Shown: piece after piece, positions 1 to 9,788 of the stretch | How the letters are laid out: every line of letters starts with the position of its first letter | Numbering within the stretch: the stretch's first letter is position 1 | Assembly (NCBI RefSeq): GCF_014650755.1 | Contig: NZ_BMVO01000007.1 | Span: 62,001-126,000 of the forward strand | Direction: 5' to 3' | DNA length: 64,000 bases | Source: Streptomyces chryseus | GTDB lineage: Bacteria; Actinomycetota; Actinomycetes; Streptomycetales; Streptomycetaceae | The notes under the pieces: generated by a model | The model's input: only the letters and a program-made list of their open reading frames with translations | Told to the model about the DNA's origin: nothing | Databases searched by the model: none | Position numbers and translations under genes: made by a program

Positions 1-489
1 TTGGCGAAGACCGAGATGTACGTCGCCTCCGCGCTGGAGGAAGGCGCGGTGCTCCGCGCCGGCGGTAGGCGGCCGGAGGCGTCCGACGTACGGCCGGCCG
101 AGGGGTACTTCTACGCGCCCACCGTCCTCGACCAGTGCCACCGCGAGATGCGCGTCGTACGGGAAGAGGTCTTCGGGCCGGTCCTGACGGTGGAGACCTT
201 CCGCACCGAGGACGAGGCCGTCGCCCTGGCCAACGACACCGAGTACGGGCTGGCCGGCGGCGTGTGGACCACCGACGCGGGGCGCGCGCGACGCGTCGCG
301 GGGCGGCTGCGGCACGGCACGGTGTGGATCAACGACTTCCACCCCTACCTGCCGCAGGCGGAGTGGGGCGGGTTCGGCAAGTCCGGCATCGGGCGCGAGC
401 TCGGACCGTCGGGCCTCGCCGAGTACCGCGAGGCGAAGCACGTCTACCAGAACCTGGACCCGCGCCCGGTGCGCTGGTTCGCGGGCTGA
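1..489 (+). CDS. Aldehyde dehydrogenase, C-terminal part (betaine aldehyde dehydrogenase-like)
   Basis: Cut by the left edge of the window: the reading frame is open from base 1 and the real start lies outside. The 162 visible residues are the C-terminal third of an NAD(P)-dependent aldehyde dehydrogenase. The motif EEVFGPVL, the run NDTEYGLAGGVWT and the C-terminal WGGFGKSGIGRELG are typical; the catalytic Cys and Glu lie upstream. The next gene is a choline dehydrogenase-like flavoprotein followed by a betaine transporter, so betaine aldehyde oxidation to glycine betaine is the likely role. The family call is firm; the substrate is inferred from the neighbours. Confidence 0.9.
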   Translation: MAKTEMYVASALEEGAVLRAGGRRPEASDVRPAEGYFYAPTVLDQCHREMRVVREEVFGPVLTVETFRTEDEAVALANDTEYGLAGGVWTTDAGRARRVAGRLRHGTVWINDFHPYLPQAEWGGFGKSGIGRELGPSGLAEYREAKHVYQNLDPRPVRWFAG

Positions 490-615
490 GGCGTACCGCC
501 CGTCCGCCCCGTACCGACTGCCGGGGCCCCGCCCCGGACCACCGGTCCTCGAACGCCGGACCGGACTGACCGCCGGCCCGACGACCGCGGCCGCACGAAA
601 GAGGAGCAGCAACCC

Positions 616-2148
616 ATGCCCGTATACGACTACGTCGTCGTCGGGGGCGGCACCGCAGGTTCGGTGATCGCGTCCCGGCTGACCGAGGACCCGTCGGTCA
701 GTGTCGCCGTCATCGAGGGCGGGCCGACCGACGTCGACCGCCCCGACGTCCTCACCCTGCGCCGCTGGATGGGCCTGCTGGGCGGTGAGCTCGACTACGA
801 CTACCCGACCACCGAGCAGCCCCGGGGCAACTCCCACATCCGGCACAGCCGGGCCCGTGTCCTGGGCGGCTGCTCCTCGCACAACACCCTCATCGCCTTC
901 CAGCCGCTGCCGTCCGACTGGGACGAGTGGGAGACCGCGGGCGCCAAGGGCTGGGGCGCCGACTCCATGGCGCCGTACTTCCACAAGCTGCGCAACAACA
1001 TCGTGCCGGTCGACGAGAAGGACCGGAACGCCATCGCCCGCGACTTCGTCGACGCCGCGCAGGACGCCATCGGCGTACCGCGCGTCGAGGGGTTCAACAA
1101 GCAGCCCTTCCACGAGGGCGTCGGCTTCTTCGACCTCGCCTACCACCCCGAGGACAACAAGCGCTCGTCCGCCTCGGTCGCGTACCTGCACCCGTTCCTG
1201 GACCGGCCGAACCTCCACCTGATGCTGGAGACCTGGGCGTACAAGCTGGAGCTGGACGGGACGCGGGCGACCGGTGTGCGGGTCCGTACGAAGGGCGGTG
1301 AGGAGGTCCTCGTCGAGGCGAGCCGCGAAGTGCTGGTCTGCGCGGGCGCGGTGGACACGCCCCGGCTGCTGATGCATTCGGGCATCGGGCCCCGGCAGGA
1401 CCTGGAAGCGCTCGGGATTCCCGTCGTGCACGACCTGCCGGGCGTCGGCGAGAACCTGCTCGACCACCCGGAGTCGGTCATCGTCTGGGAGACGGACGGT
1501 CCGATACCCGAGAACTCCGCGATGGACTCCGACGCGGGCCTGTTCGTACGGCGCGACGCGGCCAGCCGCGGCCCGGACCTGATGTTCCACTTCTACCAGA
1601 TCCCGTTCACCGACAACCCGGAGCGCCTCGGCTACGAACGCCCCCCGCACGGCGTGTCGATGACCCCGAACATCCCCAAGCCGCACAGCCGCGGCCGCCT
1701 CTTCCTGACCAGCGCCGACCCGGCCGTCAAGCCCGCGCTGGACTTCCGTTACTTCACCGACGAGGACGACTACGACGCCCGGACGCTCGTCGACGGCATC
1801 CGCATCGCCCGCGAGATCGCCAAGGCCGAGCCGCTCGCGAAGTGGCTCAAGCGCGAGGTCTGCCCCGGCCCGGAGGTCACCTCCGACGAGGACATCAGTG
1901 AGTACGCCCGGAAGGTCGCGCACACCGTGTACCACCCGGCGGGCACCTGCCGCATGGGAGATTCCGAGGATGAACTTGCCGTAGTGTCACCGGACTTGAA
2001 AATCCGCGGCCTCGAAGGCATCCGTATCGCCGACGCGTCCGTCTTCCCGACGATGCCCGCTGTGAACCCGATGATCGGGGTCCTGATGGTCGGGGAGAAG
2101 TGCGCCGAACTGCTTGCAGCAACCACAACACCGGGAGGTGATGCGTGA
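616..2148 (+). CDS. betA: GMC family FAD oxidoreductase, probable choline dehydrogenase
   Basis: A 510-residue glucose-methanol-choline flavoprotein. The N-terminus has the FAD-binding dinucleotide fold [17 protein letters not shown] (residues 5-21), followed by the GGCSSHN loop (about residues 86-92). The C-terminus has the active-site HPAGTCRMG block and the closing [17 protein letters not shown] signature. It would oxidise choline to betaine aldehyde, feeding the aldehyde dehydrogenase immediately upstream. The ATG at 616 follows a GAGGAGCAG ribosome-binding site. Its TGA overlaps the ATG of the transporter ATPase by one base, so synthesis and import of glycine betaine appear co-transcribed. 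Other GMC enzymes act on other alcohols; the choline assignment rests on context. Confidence 0.85.
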   Translation: MPVYDYVVVGGGTAGSVIASRLTEDPSVSVAVIEGGPTDVDRPDVLTLRRWMGLLGGELDYDYPTTEQPRGNSHIRHSRARVLGGCSSHNTLIAFQPLPSDWDEWETAGAKGWGADSMAPYFHKLRNNIVPVDEKDRNAIARDFVDAAQDAIGVPRVEGFNKQPFHEGVGFFDLAYHPEDNKRSSASVAYLHPFLDRPNLHLMLETWAYKLELDGTRATGVRVRTKGGEEVLVEASREVLVCAGAVDTPRLLMHSGIGPRQDLEALGIPVVHDLPGVGENLLDHPESVIVWETDGPIPENSAMDSDAGLFVRRDAASRGPDLMFHFYQIPFTDNPERLGYERPPHGVSMTPNIPKPHSRGRLFLTSADPAVKPALDFRYFTDEDDYDARTLVDGIRIAREIAKAEPLAKWLKREVCPGPEVTSDEDISEYARKVAHTVYHPAGTCRMGDSEDELAVVSPDLKIRGLEGIRIADASVFPTMPAVNPMIGVLMVGEKCAELLAATTTPGGDA

Positions 2149-3227
2149 TGACCGCTCCTGAACATACGAACGCCGCCGAACCGGTCTTCTCCGTACGAAA
2201 CCTGTGGAAGGTCTTCGGCCCGAAGGCCGACCGCATACCGGCGAACCCCGAGTACGCCGAACTGTCCGCCGAGGAACTGCGGAACCGCACCGGCTGCACC
2301 GCCGCCGTCCGCGACGTCTCCTTCGACGTGCACAGGGGCGAGGTCTTCGTCGTCATGGGGCTCTCGGGCTCCGGCAAGTCCACGCTCGTACGCTGCCTCA
2401 CCCGGCTCATCGAGCCCACCTCCGGCGCCGTCGCCATCGACGGCGAGGACGTCCTGTCCATGGACAAGTCGCGGCTGCGCGCACTGCGCCGGCACCGCGC
2501 CTCCATGGTCTTCCAGCACTTCGGCCTGCTGCCGCACCGCTCGGTCCTCGACAACGTCGCCTACGGCCTGGAGATCCAGGGCATGGGCAAGGCGGAGCGC
2601 CGCGCCAAGGCCGCCGAGGTCGTCGAGAAGGTCGGCCTCACGGGGATGGAGGAGCGCCGTCCCGGCCAGCTCTCCGGCGGACAGCAGCAGCGCGTCGGCC
2701 TCGCCCGCGCCCTCGCCGTCGACCCCGAGGTCCTGCTCTTCGACGAGCCGTTCAGCGCCCTCGACCCGCTGATCCGCCGCGACATGCAGGAGGAAGTGAT
2801 CCGCCTGCACCGCGAAGAGGGCCGCACCATGGTCTTCATCACCCACGACCTCAGCGAGGCGCTGCGGCTCGGCACTCGCATCGCGCTGATGCGCGACGGC
2901 CGGATCGTGCAGCTCGGCACCCCCGAGGAGATCGTCGGCTCGCCCGCCGACGACTATGTGCGGGACTTCGTCCGTGACGTGGCCCGCGAGCAGGTCATGA
3001 CCGTACGCACGGCCATGCGCCCCGCCGACGACGTGGCCGAGACGGAGACCGGGGCCTCCGTCTCCCCGGACGCCACCGTCTCGGCCGCCATCGAGGCCGT
3101 CGCCCGCACCGGCGCCCCCGCCCGCGTCATGGAGAACGGGCGCTGCATCGGCGTCGTCGACCACCAGGGGCTCCTCGCCGTCGTCGCCGGCCTCGGCCCC
3201 TCGGACCAGAAGGCGGTCGCCGCATGA
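2148..3227 (+). CDS. opuAA: Glycine betaine/proline ABC transporter ATP-binding protein
   Basis: A 359-residue ATPase of the OpuAA/ProV family. Walker A is GLSGSGKST, followed by the Q-loop in [11 protein letters not shown], the signature LSGGQQQRV, Walker [13 protein letters not shown] and a switch histidine in ITHDLSEA. The N-terminal [10 protein letters not shown] is typical of the family. The C-terminal 80 residues ([21 protein letters not shown]) resemble a CBS-type sensor segment, which in OpuA responds to ionic strength. I start at ATG 2148, nine bases after GGGAGG; GTG 2145 is the alternative. The ATGA junction with the permease gene indicates translational coupling. Confidence 0.92.
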   Translation: MTAPEHTNAAEPVFSVRNLWKVFGPKADRIPANPEYAELSAEELRNRTGCTAAVRDVSFDVHRGEVFVVMGLSGSGKSTLVRCLTRLIEPTSGAVAIDGEDVLSMDKSRLRALRRHRASMVFQHFGLLPHRSVLDNVAYGLEIQGMGKAERRAKAAEVVEKVGLTGMEERRPGQLSGGQQQRVGLARALAVDPEVLLFDEPFSALDPLIRRDMQEEVIRLHREEGRTMVFITHDLSEALRLGTRIALMRDGRIVQLGTPEEIVGSPADDYVRDFVRDVAREQVMTVRTAMRPADDVAETETGASVSPDATVSAAIEAVARTGAPARVMENGRCIGVVDHQGLLAVVAGLGPSDQKAVAA

Positions 3228-5242
3228 CGGCGGCCGTCACCACGCCCCCGAAGGAGAAGCCGGCGCAGCAGGCGGTGCCCGGCCCCGGCCGCCTCGCCTC
3301 GGCCGTACGCCACCGGGCCGGCCGCAAGCTGCTGCCGCTCGCCGTCGCCGCGTTCGTGCTCGTACCGCTCGGAGTCGTGCTGTGGGGCGGCGGCAGCTGG
3401 CCCGCCGCCCTGACCGTCGACGTGTCCGGACCGCTCGACGACGCCAACGAGTGGGTCATCGACAACCGCGAGTCCCACCCGCTCTTCCTGTACTTCCTGC
3501 TGCACCTGTCCAACACCGCGACCGACGCCGTCGACGCCGTCTACAACGGCCTCGACGCGCTCGGCTGGGTCGGCTTCGCCGTCCTGGCGGTGCTCTTCGC
3601 GTGGCGCGCCGCCGGATTCGACCGGCGCGGCGCGAAGACGGCGGGCACCGCGGCGGTCGTGTTCGCCGTGTGCGGGCTGCTCGGCATGTGGGACGCCACG
3701 CTGCTCACCCTCGCGCTGATGGTCGTCGCCGTCGCCGCCGCGTCCGTGCTCGGCATCGCGCTCGGGCTCGCGGCCGGACTCTCCGACCGCTTCCACCGGA
3801 TGCTGCGCCCGGTGCTCGACACCATGCAGGTCATGCCGGCGTTCGCGTACCTGCTGCCGTTCGTGCTCGTCTTCGGCACCGGTACGCCCGCCGCCCTCTT
3901 CTGCACGGTCATCTACGCCGCCCCGCCGATGGCCCGCCTCACGGCGCTCGGCCTGCGCGGTGCGGACGCCGGGGTGCTGGAGGCGTCCGCCTCGCTCGGC
4001 GCGAGCGGCCGGCAGCGGCTGTGGACGGCCCGGCTGCCGCTCGCCCGCAAGGAGATGCTGCTCGGCCTCAACCAGACGATCATGATGGCGCTGTCGATGG
4101 TCGTCATCGCGGCCCTGGTCGGCGCCGGCGGTCTCGGCGAAGAGGTCTACTCGGCGCTGTCGACGGTCGACGTCGGCAAGGCGCTCGCGGCCGGCATCCC
4201 GATCGTCCTGATCGCGGTCTGGCTCGACCGTACGACGGCGGCGGCGGGCGAGCGCATCGGCACCTCCGTGCCGGGCGGCTCGCGGCTGCTGCACGGCTGG
4301 CGCGCGTGGGCGCTGGTCGCGGTCGTCACCGCCGCTGCCGCCGCCGCCAACCGCGCGCTGCTCGCCCCGACGTGGCCGGAGGGCTGGACGTACGACATCT
4401 CCACGCCCGTCAACAAGGCGCAGGACTGGATCACCGAGCACCTCGCCTCGGGCATTCCGGTCCTCGGCGGCACCGAGGTGTGGTCGGAGAACTTCACGCT
4501 GTGGGTGCTCAACCCGCTGCGCGACGGGCTGGTGTGGCTGCCCTGGTGGGCGCTGCTGCTGATCGTCGCGGGGCTGGCGTGGCTGGTCGGGACATGGGCG
4601 ACCGCGCTCACCTCGACGCTCGCGCTGGGCGCCATCGGTGTGCTCGGCGTGTGGACGAAGTCCCTCGACACGCTGTCCCAGGTGATCGCGGCCCTGTTCG
4701 TGACGCTGCTGCTGGGCTTCGCGCTCGGTGTCGCGGCGGCACGGGCCGGGCGCTTCGAACGGTGGATGCGGCCGGTGCTCGACGCGATGCAGACGATGCC
4801 GCAGTTCGTGTACCTGATCCCGGTGGTGGCGCTGTTCGGCGTCACGCGCGCCTCCGCCATCATCGCGGCCGTCGTGTACGCGCTGCCGGCCGTGGTCCGC
4901 ATCACCACCCAGGGGATCCGGGAGGTCGACCCGGCGGCTCTGGAGGCCGCGCGCTCCCTGGGCGCCGGCTCCCGGCAGCAACTCCTCCAGGTGCAGCTCC
5001 CGCTGGCGCGCCCGGCCCTGCAGCTCGCCGTCAACCAGGGCGTCGTGCTGGTCCTCGCCGTGGTCGTCGTCGGCGGACTCGTCGGCGGTGGCGCGCTCGG
5101 TTACGACGTGGTCAAGGGCCTCTCGCGCGGCGAGATGGGCGTCGGCATGACCGCCGGCGCGGCGATCGTCTGCCTCGGTCTCGTACTGGACCGCCTCACC
5201 CAGCCCGGCGCGGGCCGCTCGCGCCGTCGTCACGAAGGCTGA
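3224..5242 (+). CDS. opuAB: Glycine betaine ABC transporter permease, two ProW-like modules fused
   Basis: A 672-residue integral membrane protein, about twice the usual ProW/OpuAB length, because two complete permease modules are fused. Each has the MQxMP core (near residues 203 and 522) and an EAA-type cytoplasmic loop for docking the ATPase: [13 protein letters not shown] in the first half and [13 protein letters not shown] in the second. The halves are separated by extra membrane segments near residues 355-375 and 440-500. The protein would supply both transmembrane halves of the importer itself, rather than acting as a homodimer. It overlaps the ATPase gene by four bases, and the substrate-binding lipoprotein follows. 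Confidence 0.9.
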   Translation: MTAAVTTPPKEKPAQQAVPGPGRLASAVRHRAGRKLLPLAVAAFVLVPLGVVLWGGGSWPAALTVDVSGPLDDANEWVIDNRESHPLFLYFLLHLSNTATDAVDAVYNGLDALGWVGFAVLAVLFAWRAAGFDRRGAKTAGTAAVVFAVCGLLGMWDATLLTLALMVVAVAAASVLGIALGLAAGLSDRFHRMLRPVLDTMQVMPAFAYLLPFVLVFGTGTPAALFCTVIYAAPPMARLTALGLRGADAGVLEASASLGASGRQRLWTARLPLARKEMLLGLNQTIMMALSMVVIAALVGAGGLGEEVYSALSTVDVGKALAAGIPIVLIAVWLDRTTAAAGERIGTSVPGGSRLLHGWRAWALVAVVTAAAAAANRALLAPTWPEGWTYDISTPVNKAQDWITEHLASGIPVLGGTEVWSENFTLWVLNPLRDGLVWLPWWALLLIVAGLAWLVGTWATALTSTLALGAIGVLGVWTKSLDTLSQVIAALFVTLLLGFALGVAAARAGRFERWMRPVLDAMQTMPQFVYLIPVVALFGVTRASAIIAAVVYALPAVVRITTQGIREVDPAALEAARSLGAGSRQQLLQVQLPLARPALQLAVNQGVVLVLAVVVVGGLVGGGALGYDVVKGLSRGEMGVGMTAGAAIVCLGLVLDRLTQPGAGRSRRRHEG

Positions 5243-5296
5243 CCGGTCCCCCTCCTTCCTGCCTCATTCCTGCGAACGAAGAGAGTCACCGTCACC

Positions 5297-6262
5297 ATGC
5301 GCACGAAGACGCGAAATACCCGCACAGCCGTCGCCGCCACCGCCGTTCTCGGCCTCCTCGCCCTCAGCGGGTGCGGCGCCGCCGAGACCGGCAAGAGCAA
5401 CGACGCCGGCGACAAGAAGACCGTGAAGCTGACCGTCCCGTCGTGGGTCGGCGCCCAGGCCAACACCGCGGTCGCGGCGTACCTCCTGGAGAAGGAGCTC
5501 GGCTACACCGTCAAGACCCAGCAGATGGGCGAGGTCCTGGCGTGGGACGCGCTGTCGAAGGGCGACATCGACGGGATCCTGGAGGACTGGGGCCACCCCA
5601 AGGAGGAGAAGCAGTACGTCGACACCAAGAAGACCGTCGTCAAGGGCGGCGACCTCGGTGTCACCGGGCACATCGGCTGGTTCGTGCCGAAGTACTTCGC
5701 GGACAAGCACCCGGACGTCACGGACTGGAAGAACCTCAACAAGTACGCCGACGAGTTCAAGACCGCGGAGAGCGGTGACAAGGGCGAGATCCTCGAAGGG
5801 TCGCCCGACTACGTCACCAACGACGACGCGATCATCAAGAACCTGAAGCTGAACCTGAAGACGAACTACTCGGGTTCCGAGGCCAGCCAGATCACGGCCA
5901 TGAAGAAGTACGCCAAGGCGAAGAAGCCGTTCCTGACGTACTGGTGGACGCCGCAGTGGCTGAACGCCGAGATCGACATGGTCGAGGTCAAGCTGCCGGC
6001 GTACAAGGAAGGCTGCGACGCCGACCCGAAGAAGGTCGCCTGCGCCTACCCGAACACGCCGCTGCAGAAGTTCTTCAACGCGGACTTCGCGAAGAACGGC
6101 GGCAAGGCGGCGGAGTTCCTGAAGAACTTCACGTGGACGACCGAGCAGCAGAACGAGGTCGCCCTGATGATCGCGGACGAGAAGCTGTCGCCCGAGGCCG
6201 CGGCCGAGAAGTGGGTCAAGGCGAACGAGTCGACGTGGAAGACCTGGATGCCGAAGAAGTAG
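5297..6262 (+). CDS. opuAC: Glycine betaine-binding lipoprotein of the ABC transporter
   Basis: A 321-residue substrate-binding protein with a lipoprotein signal: basic N-terminus, hydrophobic stretch and lipobox LSGC (Cys26). The mature part has the OpuAC/ProX features KLTVPSWVGAQANT, LEDWGHP and the C-terminal TEQQNEVALMIADEKLSPEAAAEKWV. Aromatic residues expected to form the betaine cage are plentiful (W47, W85, the YWWTPQWL run). It captures betaine outside the membrane and delivers it to the fused permease. It is the last gene of the operon, with a strong terminator 20 bases after the stop. Confidence 0.92.
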   Translation: MRTKTRNTRTAVAATAVLGLLALSGCGAAETGKSNDAGDKKTVKLTVPSWVGAQANTAVAAYLLEKELGYTVKTQQMGEVLAWDALSKGDIDGILEDWGHPKEEKQYVDTKKTVVKGGDLGVTGHIGWFVPKYFADKHPDVTDWKNLNKYADEFKTAESGDKGEILEGSPDYVTNDDAIIKNLKLNLKTNYSGSEASQITAMKKYAKAKKPFLTYWWTPQWLNAEIDMVEVKLPAYKEGCDADPKKVACAYPNTPLQKFFNADFAKNGGKAAEFLKNFTWTTEQQNEVALMIADEKLSPEAAAEKWVKANESTWKTWMPKK

Positions 6263-6282
6263 GGCGCCGGTCGGTTGAGTCG

Positions 6283-6312
6283 GAGGGGCCTGTCGTGCGC
6301 GACAGGCCCCTC
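6283..6312. terminator. Bidirectional terminator between the betaine operon and the AhpD-like gene
   Basis: Perfect 13-bp inverted repeat (arms 6283-6295 and 6300-6312) with a 4-base loop. It lies between two convergent genes and can serve both. No U-tract follows, as is usual in this group. Confidence 0.8.
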
Positions 6313-6335
6313 GGGCGTTCCCGGGTCCCGGTGCG

Positions 6336-6851
6336 TCAGTGCGTGAAGACGCCCGGGGTGTAGTGGCCCGGGACCATGCGGGTGGTCACGCCGAAGCGGT
6401 TCCAGGCGTTGATGACCGTGATGAGGGCGATCAGGCGGGCCGTCTCCGGCTCGTCGAAGTGCGCGGCGGCCTGCGCGTACACCTCGTCGGGGACGAAACC
6501 GTCGGTCAGGACGGTGACCGCCTCGGTGAGTTCGAGCGCCGCCGCCTCCCGCTCGGTGTAGAAGTGCCGGGACTCCTCCCAGGCGCTGAGCTGGACGATC
6601 CGCTCGACCGATTCACCGGCCGCCAGGGCGTCCTTGGAGTGCATGTCGACGCAGAAGGCGCAGTGGTTGATCTGCGAGGCGCGGATCTTGACCAGCTCGA
6701 CGAGCCGCGGGTCGAGGCCCTTCTTCGACGCCGCGTCGAGCGCGATCATGGCCTTGTAGACGTCGGGTGCGAGCTTCGCCCACTCCAGGCGGGGCGTGTG
6801 CGCGTGGGCGTACGGGGCGGTCGTCGTGGCGGTGTCCGTGTCCGTGGTCAT
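6336..6851 (-). CDS. Carboxymuconolactone decarboxylase/AhpD family protein
   Basis: A 171-residue protein of the AhpD/CMD fold. The redox motif CAFCVDMHSKDAL has the CxxC plus downstream His arrangement of alkylhydroperoxidase-like members, so a peroxide or disulfide redox role is more likely than lactone decarboxylation. The start is the ATG at 6851 (MTTDTDT). The frame is open upstream, but that extension would run into the divergent regulator. Only 47 bases separate it from the MocR gene, a frequent arrangement in actinobacteria that suggests control by that regulator. The physiological substrate is unknown. Confidence 0.88.
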   Translation of the reverse strand: MTTDTDTATTTAPYAHAHTPRLEWAKLAPDVYKAMIALDAASKKGLDPRLVELVKIRASQINHCAFCVDMHSKDALAAGESVERIVQLSAWEESRHFYTEREAAALELTEAVTVLTDGFVPDEVYAQAAAHFDEPETARLIALITVINAWNRFGVTTRMVPGHYTPGVFTH

Positions 6852-6861
6852 GGCAACGACG

Positions 6862-6890
6862 TTACGGCGGCACTGGCGCACCGGTATGGT
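6862..6890 (+). promoter_or_regulatory. Candidate promoter for the MocR gene
   Basis: TTACGG (6862-6867) and TATGGT (6885-6890) are separated by 17 bases. The -10 box ends eight bases before the GTG at 6899, so the transcript may be leaderless. The element sits in the 47-base divergent gap, where the MocR protein would also have to bind. Confidence 0.45.
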
Positions 6891-6898
6891 CCATTTCC

Positions 6899-8323
6899 GT
6901 GACGGATTCATGGGCCACTTCGCCGGCCGCCGCTGTCGCCGCCGGTGTCGACCTGCATGTGGAGCTGGGCGCCTCCGGGCTGCGCAGGGGCCTGACGGAC
7001 ACCCTGCGCGAAGCCGTCCGCACGGGCAGGCTGGCCCCCGGGACGCGCCTGCCGTCCTCCCGTTCGCTCGCCGCCGACCTGGGCGTCGCCCGCAACACCG
7101 TCGCCGACGCGTACGCCGAACTGGTCGCCGAGGGCTGGCTCACCGCCCGCCAGGGCTCCGGCACGCGGGTCGCGCGGCGGGCCGCGCCGCGCGACGCAGC
7201 GCAGCCCGCCGCCGTGACGCGCCGCGACGCGCGGCGCGCACCGGCGTACAGCCTCATGCCGGGCTCGCCCGACCTGGCGTCCTTCCCCCGTGCGCAGTGG
7301 CTCAAGGCGGCCAGGCGCGCGCTGACGGCCGCGCCGCACGAGGCGTTCGGGTACGGCGATCCGCGGGGCCGCGTCGAGCTGCGTACCGCCGTCGCCGCGT
7401 ACCTGGCGCGGGCGCGGGGCGTGCGGGCCACGCCCGAGCGCGTCGTCGTCTGCTCCGGCTTCGTGCACGGTCTGACGCTCCTCGCGAAGGTGCTGGGGCA
7501 GCGGCGCGTACGGGAGGTGGCGGTCGAGTCGTACGGTCTGCACTACCACCGGGACCTCCTCACCGAGGCGGGGCTCGGCACCCCGGCGCTGGGGTTCGAC
7601 GCGCACGGCTCGCGCACCGGCGGCCTGGCGGAGCTGGGCGGCGCGGGGGCGGTGCTGCTGACGCCCGCCCACCAGTTCCCGATCGGGGTCGCCCTGCGTC
7701 CGGAACGGCGCGCGGCGGCCGTCGACTGGGCGCGCGGGACGGGCGGGCTGATCCTGGAGGACGACTACGACGGGGAGTTCCGGTACGACCGGCAGCCGGT
7801 CGGCGCCCTCCAGGGGCTCGATCCGGAGCGGGTGGTCTACCTGGGGACGGCGAGCAAGTCGCTCGCGCCCGGCCTGCGGCTGGCGTGGATGGTGCTGCCC
7901 GGGGCGCTGGTGGACGAGGTGGCGGCGGCGAAGGGGAGGGCCGACTGGACGTGCGGCTCGCCGGACCAGCTCACGCTCGCGGAGTTCATCACCTCCGGCG
8001 CGTACGACCGTCACGTGCGGGCGATGCGGCTGCGCTACCGGCGGCGGCGCGACCAGCTCGTGGCGGCGCTTGCGGAGCGGGCGCCGGACGTACGGGTGAC
8101 GGGGATCGCGGCGGGGCTGCACGCGGTGCTGGAGCTGCCACCCGGCACGGAACGCTCGGTGGTGCAGGCGGCGGCGTGGCAGGGGCTGGCGCTGGAAGGT
8201 GTCGGCAGCTTCCGCCACCCGGCGGTGGAGCGGGACCGGGACGCGCTGGTGGTCGGGTACGCGACGCCGCCGGACAGCGCGTGGGCGGGGGCGCTGGACG
8301 CGCTCTGTCGGGCGCTGCCGTGA
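6899..8323 (+). CDS. MocR/GntR family transcriptional regulator with aminotransferase domain
   Basis: A 474-residue fusion. Residues about 18-85 are a GntR winged helix (LRRGLTDTLREAVRTGRL, GTRLPSSRSLAADLGVARNTV). After an Ala/Arg-rich linker comes a class I aminotransferase fold, with LEDDYDGEFRYDR and the PLP-lysine motif TASKSLAPGLRLAW. Such proteins sense PLP or a PLP-amine adduct and regulate the adjacent divergent gene, here the AhpD-like protein. The start is GTG 6899, because the frame upstream runs into the divergent gene and the winged helix begins soon after. No Shine-Dalgarno sequence is visible. The target and ligand are inferred. Confidence 0.9.
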   Translation: MTDSWATSPAAAVAAGVDLHVELGASGLRRGLTDTLREAVRTGRLAPGTRLPSSRSLAADLGVARNTVADAYAELVAEGWLTARQGSGTRVARRAAPRDAAQPAAVTRRDARRAPAYSLMPGSPDLASFPRAQWLKAARRALTAAPHEAFGYGDPRGRVELRTAVAAYLARARGVRATPERVVVCSGFVHGLTLLAKVLGQRRVREVAVESYGLHYHRDLLTEAGLGTPALGFDAHGSRTGGLAELGGAGAVLLTPAHQFPIGVALRPERRAAAVDWARGTGGLILEDDYDGEFRYDRQPVGALQGLDPERVVYLGTASKSLAPGLRLAWMVLPGALVDEVAAAKGRADWTCGSPDQLTLAEFITSGAYDRHVRAMRLRYRRRRDQLVAALAERAPDVRVTGIAAGLHAVLELPPGTERSVVQAAAWQGLALEGVGSFRHPAVERDRDALVVGYATPPDSAWAGALDALCRALP

Positions 8324-8482
8324 GGGGCGCGCTCATGGCGCGAAGGAGGGGGGAGCTCCGGCCGGACGGGGGAGGCCGACCGGGGCTCGTCTGGGGGGGC
8401 GCGGAGCCGTCGTACGGCGGTGCGTTCCGTCCCACGTAAAGGTGAACGGTAAACCATCAGTGCGAGTTCCCCCTCCCAGGCC
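8324..8482. other. Convergent intergenic gap
   Basis: 159 bases between two convergent stops. GC-rich for the first 110 bases, then a short A-rich patch (8438-8458). I see no gene or convincing terminator here. Confidence 0.5.
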
Positions 8483-9358
8483 TCAGTCCCCCCGGGAGGG
8501 GGCCGGGGACGTCCCGTCCGGCACCGCGTCGGCGGCCGCCTCCCCGAAGCGGGCCAGGGCCAGCGCGCCCGCCACCGCCACCGCGAAGCCCACGGCCGCC
8601 GGCACCGCCAGGCCCTCGCGTGTACGGTCGCCGAGCCACACGACGCCCACCACGGCCGGGCCGATCGTCTCGCCGACCACCATGCCCGCCGTCGCCGTGG
8701 TCACCGAGCCGCGCTGGAACGCCGAGGTGAGCAGCAGGAACGCCGTACCGCCGGCCAGGAGCAGCGCGTACACGGCCGGATTGGCGGCCAGCGCCGACGG
8801 CGCCAGGTCGTCGATCAGCCGCACCGAGACGGACACCACCCCGAAGCCGGTGCCGGCGCCGAACCCGAGCACCAGGGCGCGCGCCCGGCCCGGCAGCCGG
8901 CCCGCCACCGCGCCCGCGAGCAGCACGGCGAAGGCCGTGCCGAGCAGGGCGTACGGCAGCGCGGGCGGCCCCTCGCTGTCGCCCTCCGCGCCGACGGAGA
9001 GCCCGATCATCGCCAGGCCGGCGCAGACGACGGTCACGGCCGTCCACTCCGAGGCCCTGAGGCGGACCTTCAGCACCGGGGCGGCGATCACCGCCGTGAC
9101 GGCGAGGCTGCCGGCCTGGGTGGCTTCGACGGCGTAGATCGGGATGGTGAGCAGGGCGACGATCTGGAGCGCGAATCCCACGGCGTCGAGCGCGAGACCC
9201 ACGAGGTACCGCCACTGGCGCAGGACCCGCAGCATCAGCGCGACGTCGACCCCGCTGCCGGTGCCGGGCGGTGTGGCGCGGGCCGCGACGGCCTGGAGCA
9301 CGGAGGCCGCACCGATGCAGACCGCCGAACAGAGCGCACAGACCATCCCAAGAAGCAC
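8483..9358 (-). CDS. DMT-like multi-spanning membrane protein
   Basis: About 291 residues with roughly nine to ten hydrophobic segments, beginning immediately with LLGMVCALCSAVCIGAASVLQA. It resembles the DMT/EamA-type transporter fold found in streptomycetes (LVGLALDAVGFALQIVALLTIPIYAVEATQAGSLAVTAV, then a second half with VVGETIGPAVVGVVWLGDRTREG). The start is uncertain: I use GTG 9358; an upstream start at 9391 would add 11 hydrophilic residues. It is convergent with the MocR gene and divergent from the small lipoprotein. No substrate can be assigned. Confidence 0.75.
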   Translation of the reverse strand: MLLGMVCALCSAVCIGAASVLQAVAARATPPGTGSGVDVALMLRVLRQWRYLVGLALDAVGFALQIVALLTIPIYAVEATQAGSLAVTAVIAAPVLKVRLRASEWTAVTVVCAGLAMIGLSVGAEGDSEGPPALPYALLGTAFAVLLAGAVAGRLPGRARALVLGFGAGTGFGVVSVSVRLIDDLAPSALAANPAVYALLLAGGTAFLLLTSAFQRGSVTTATAGMVVGETIGPAVVGVVWLGDRTREGLAVPAAVGFAVAVAGALALARFGEAAADAVPDGTSPAPSRGD

Positions 9359-9474
9359 AAAACCGACTCTAGAGGGGTGCTGATCGCGCACCCGGTTCCG
9401 GCGGCGGCGCGGAGCCCTCTAGTCTGTCGGACGGTCCTGAGAATCTGTTCGAACGACGGGGGAGTGGCCGCGAC

Positions 9475-9753
9475 ATGGCGGTACGACGGCGCAGGCTGAG
9501 GTCGGGCACGGTCCTGCTCGGCGGCATGGGCGTCCTCGCGGCGACCCTCACCGCCTGCGGTTCGGAGCCGGACCGGCGGTGCGTGGACCGGGTCTCCAAG
9601 GAAGTGCTCCCCGACCGCGAGTGCGACGACGACGGCAACGGCCGGTACTACTACGGCGGCCGGGTGAGCGGCGGCAAGCTCACGGACGGCAGTTTCGACA
9701 AGTCCGCGGTCGACCGGGGCGGCTTCGGCTCCTCCGGCTCCGGCGGCGGCTGA
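9475..9753 (+). CDS. Small Cys-containing lipoprotein, YgiB-like by context
   Basis: A 92-residue secreted lipoprotein: basic start MAVRRRRLR, hydrophobic core and lipobox LTAC (Cys28). The mature part has two cysteines (RRCVDR and DRECDDDGNG), then a Gly/Tyr-rich tail ending in Gly-Ser repeats. It lies 35 bases upstream of an ATP-grasp enzyme of the glutathionylspermidine-synthase family. In enterobacteria the YgiC and YjfC enzymes are likewise preceded by small membrane-anchored proteins (YgiB, YjfM). I infer a functional pair here. Sequence similarity to YgiB is only suggestive, and the role is unknown. Confidence 0.75.
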   Translation: MAVRRRRLRSGTVLLGGMGVLAATLTACGSEPDRRCVDRVSKEVLPDRECDDDGNGRYYYGGRVSGGKLTDGSFDKSAVDRGGFGSSGSGGG

Positions 9754-9788
9754 CAGGGCCTCCGGGCCCGGGCACGCAGGCACGCACC

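Noticed and set aside
2954..5233. 759-codon minus-strand open frame opposite the betaine permease
   Set aside because: Composition is that of a shadow frame (Arg/Asp/His/Gln-rich), while the plus strand encodes a clear transporter.
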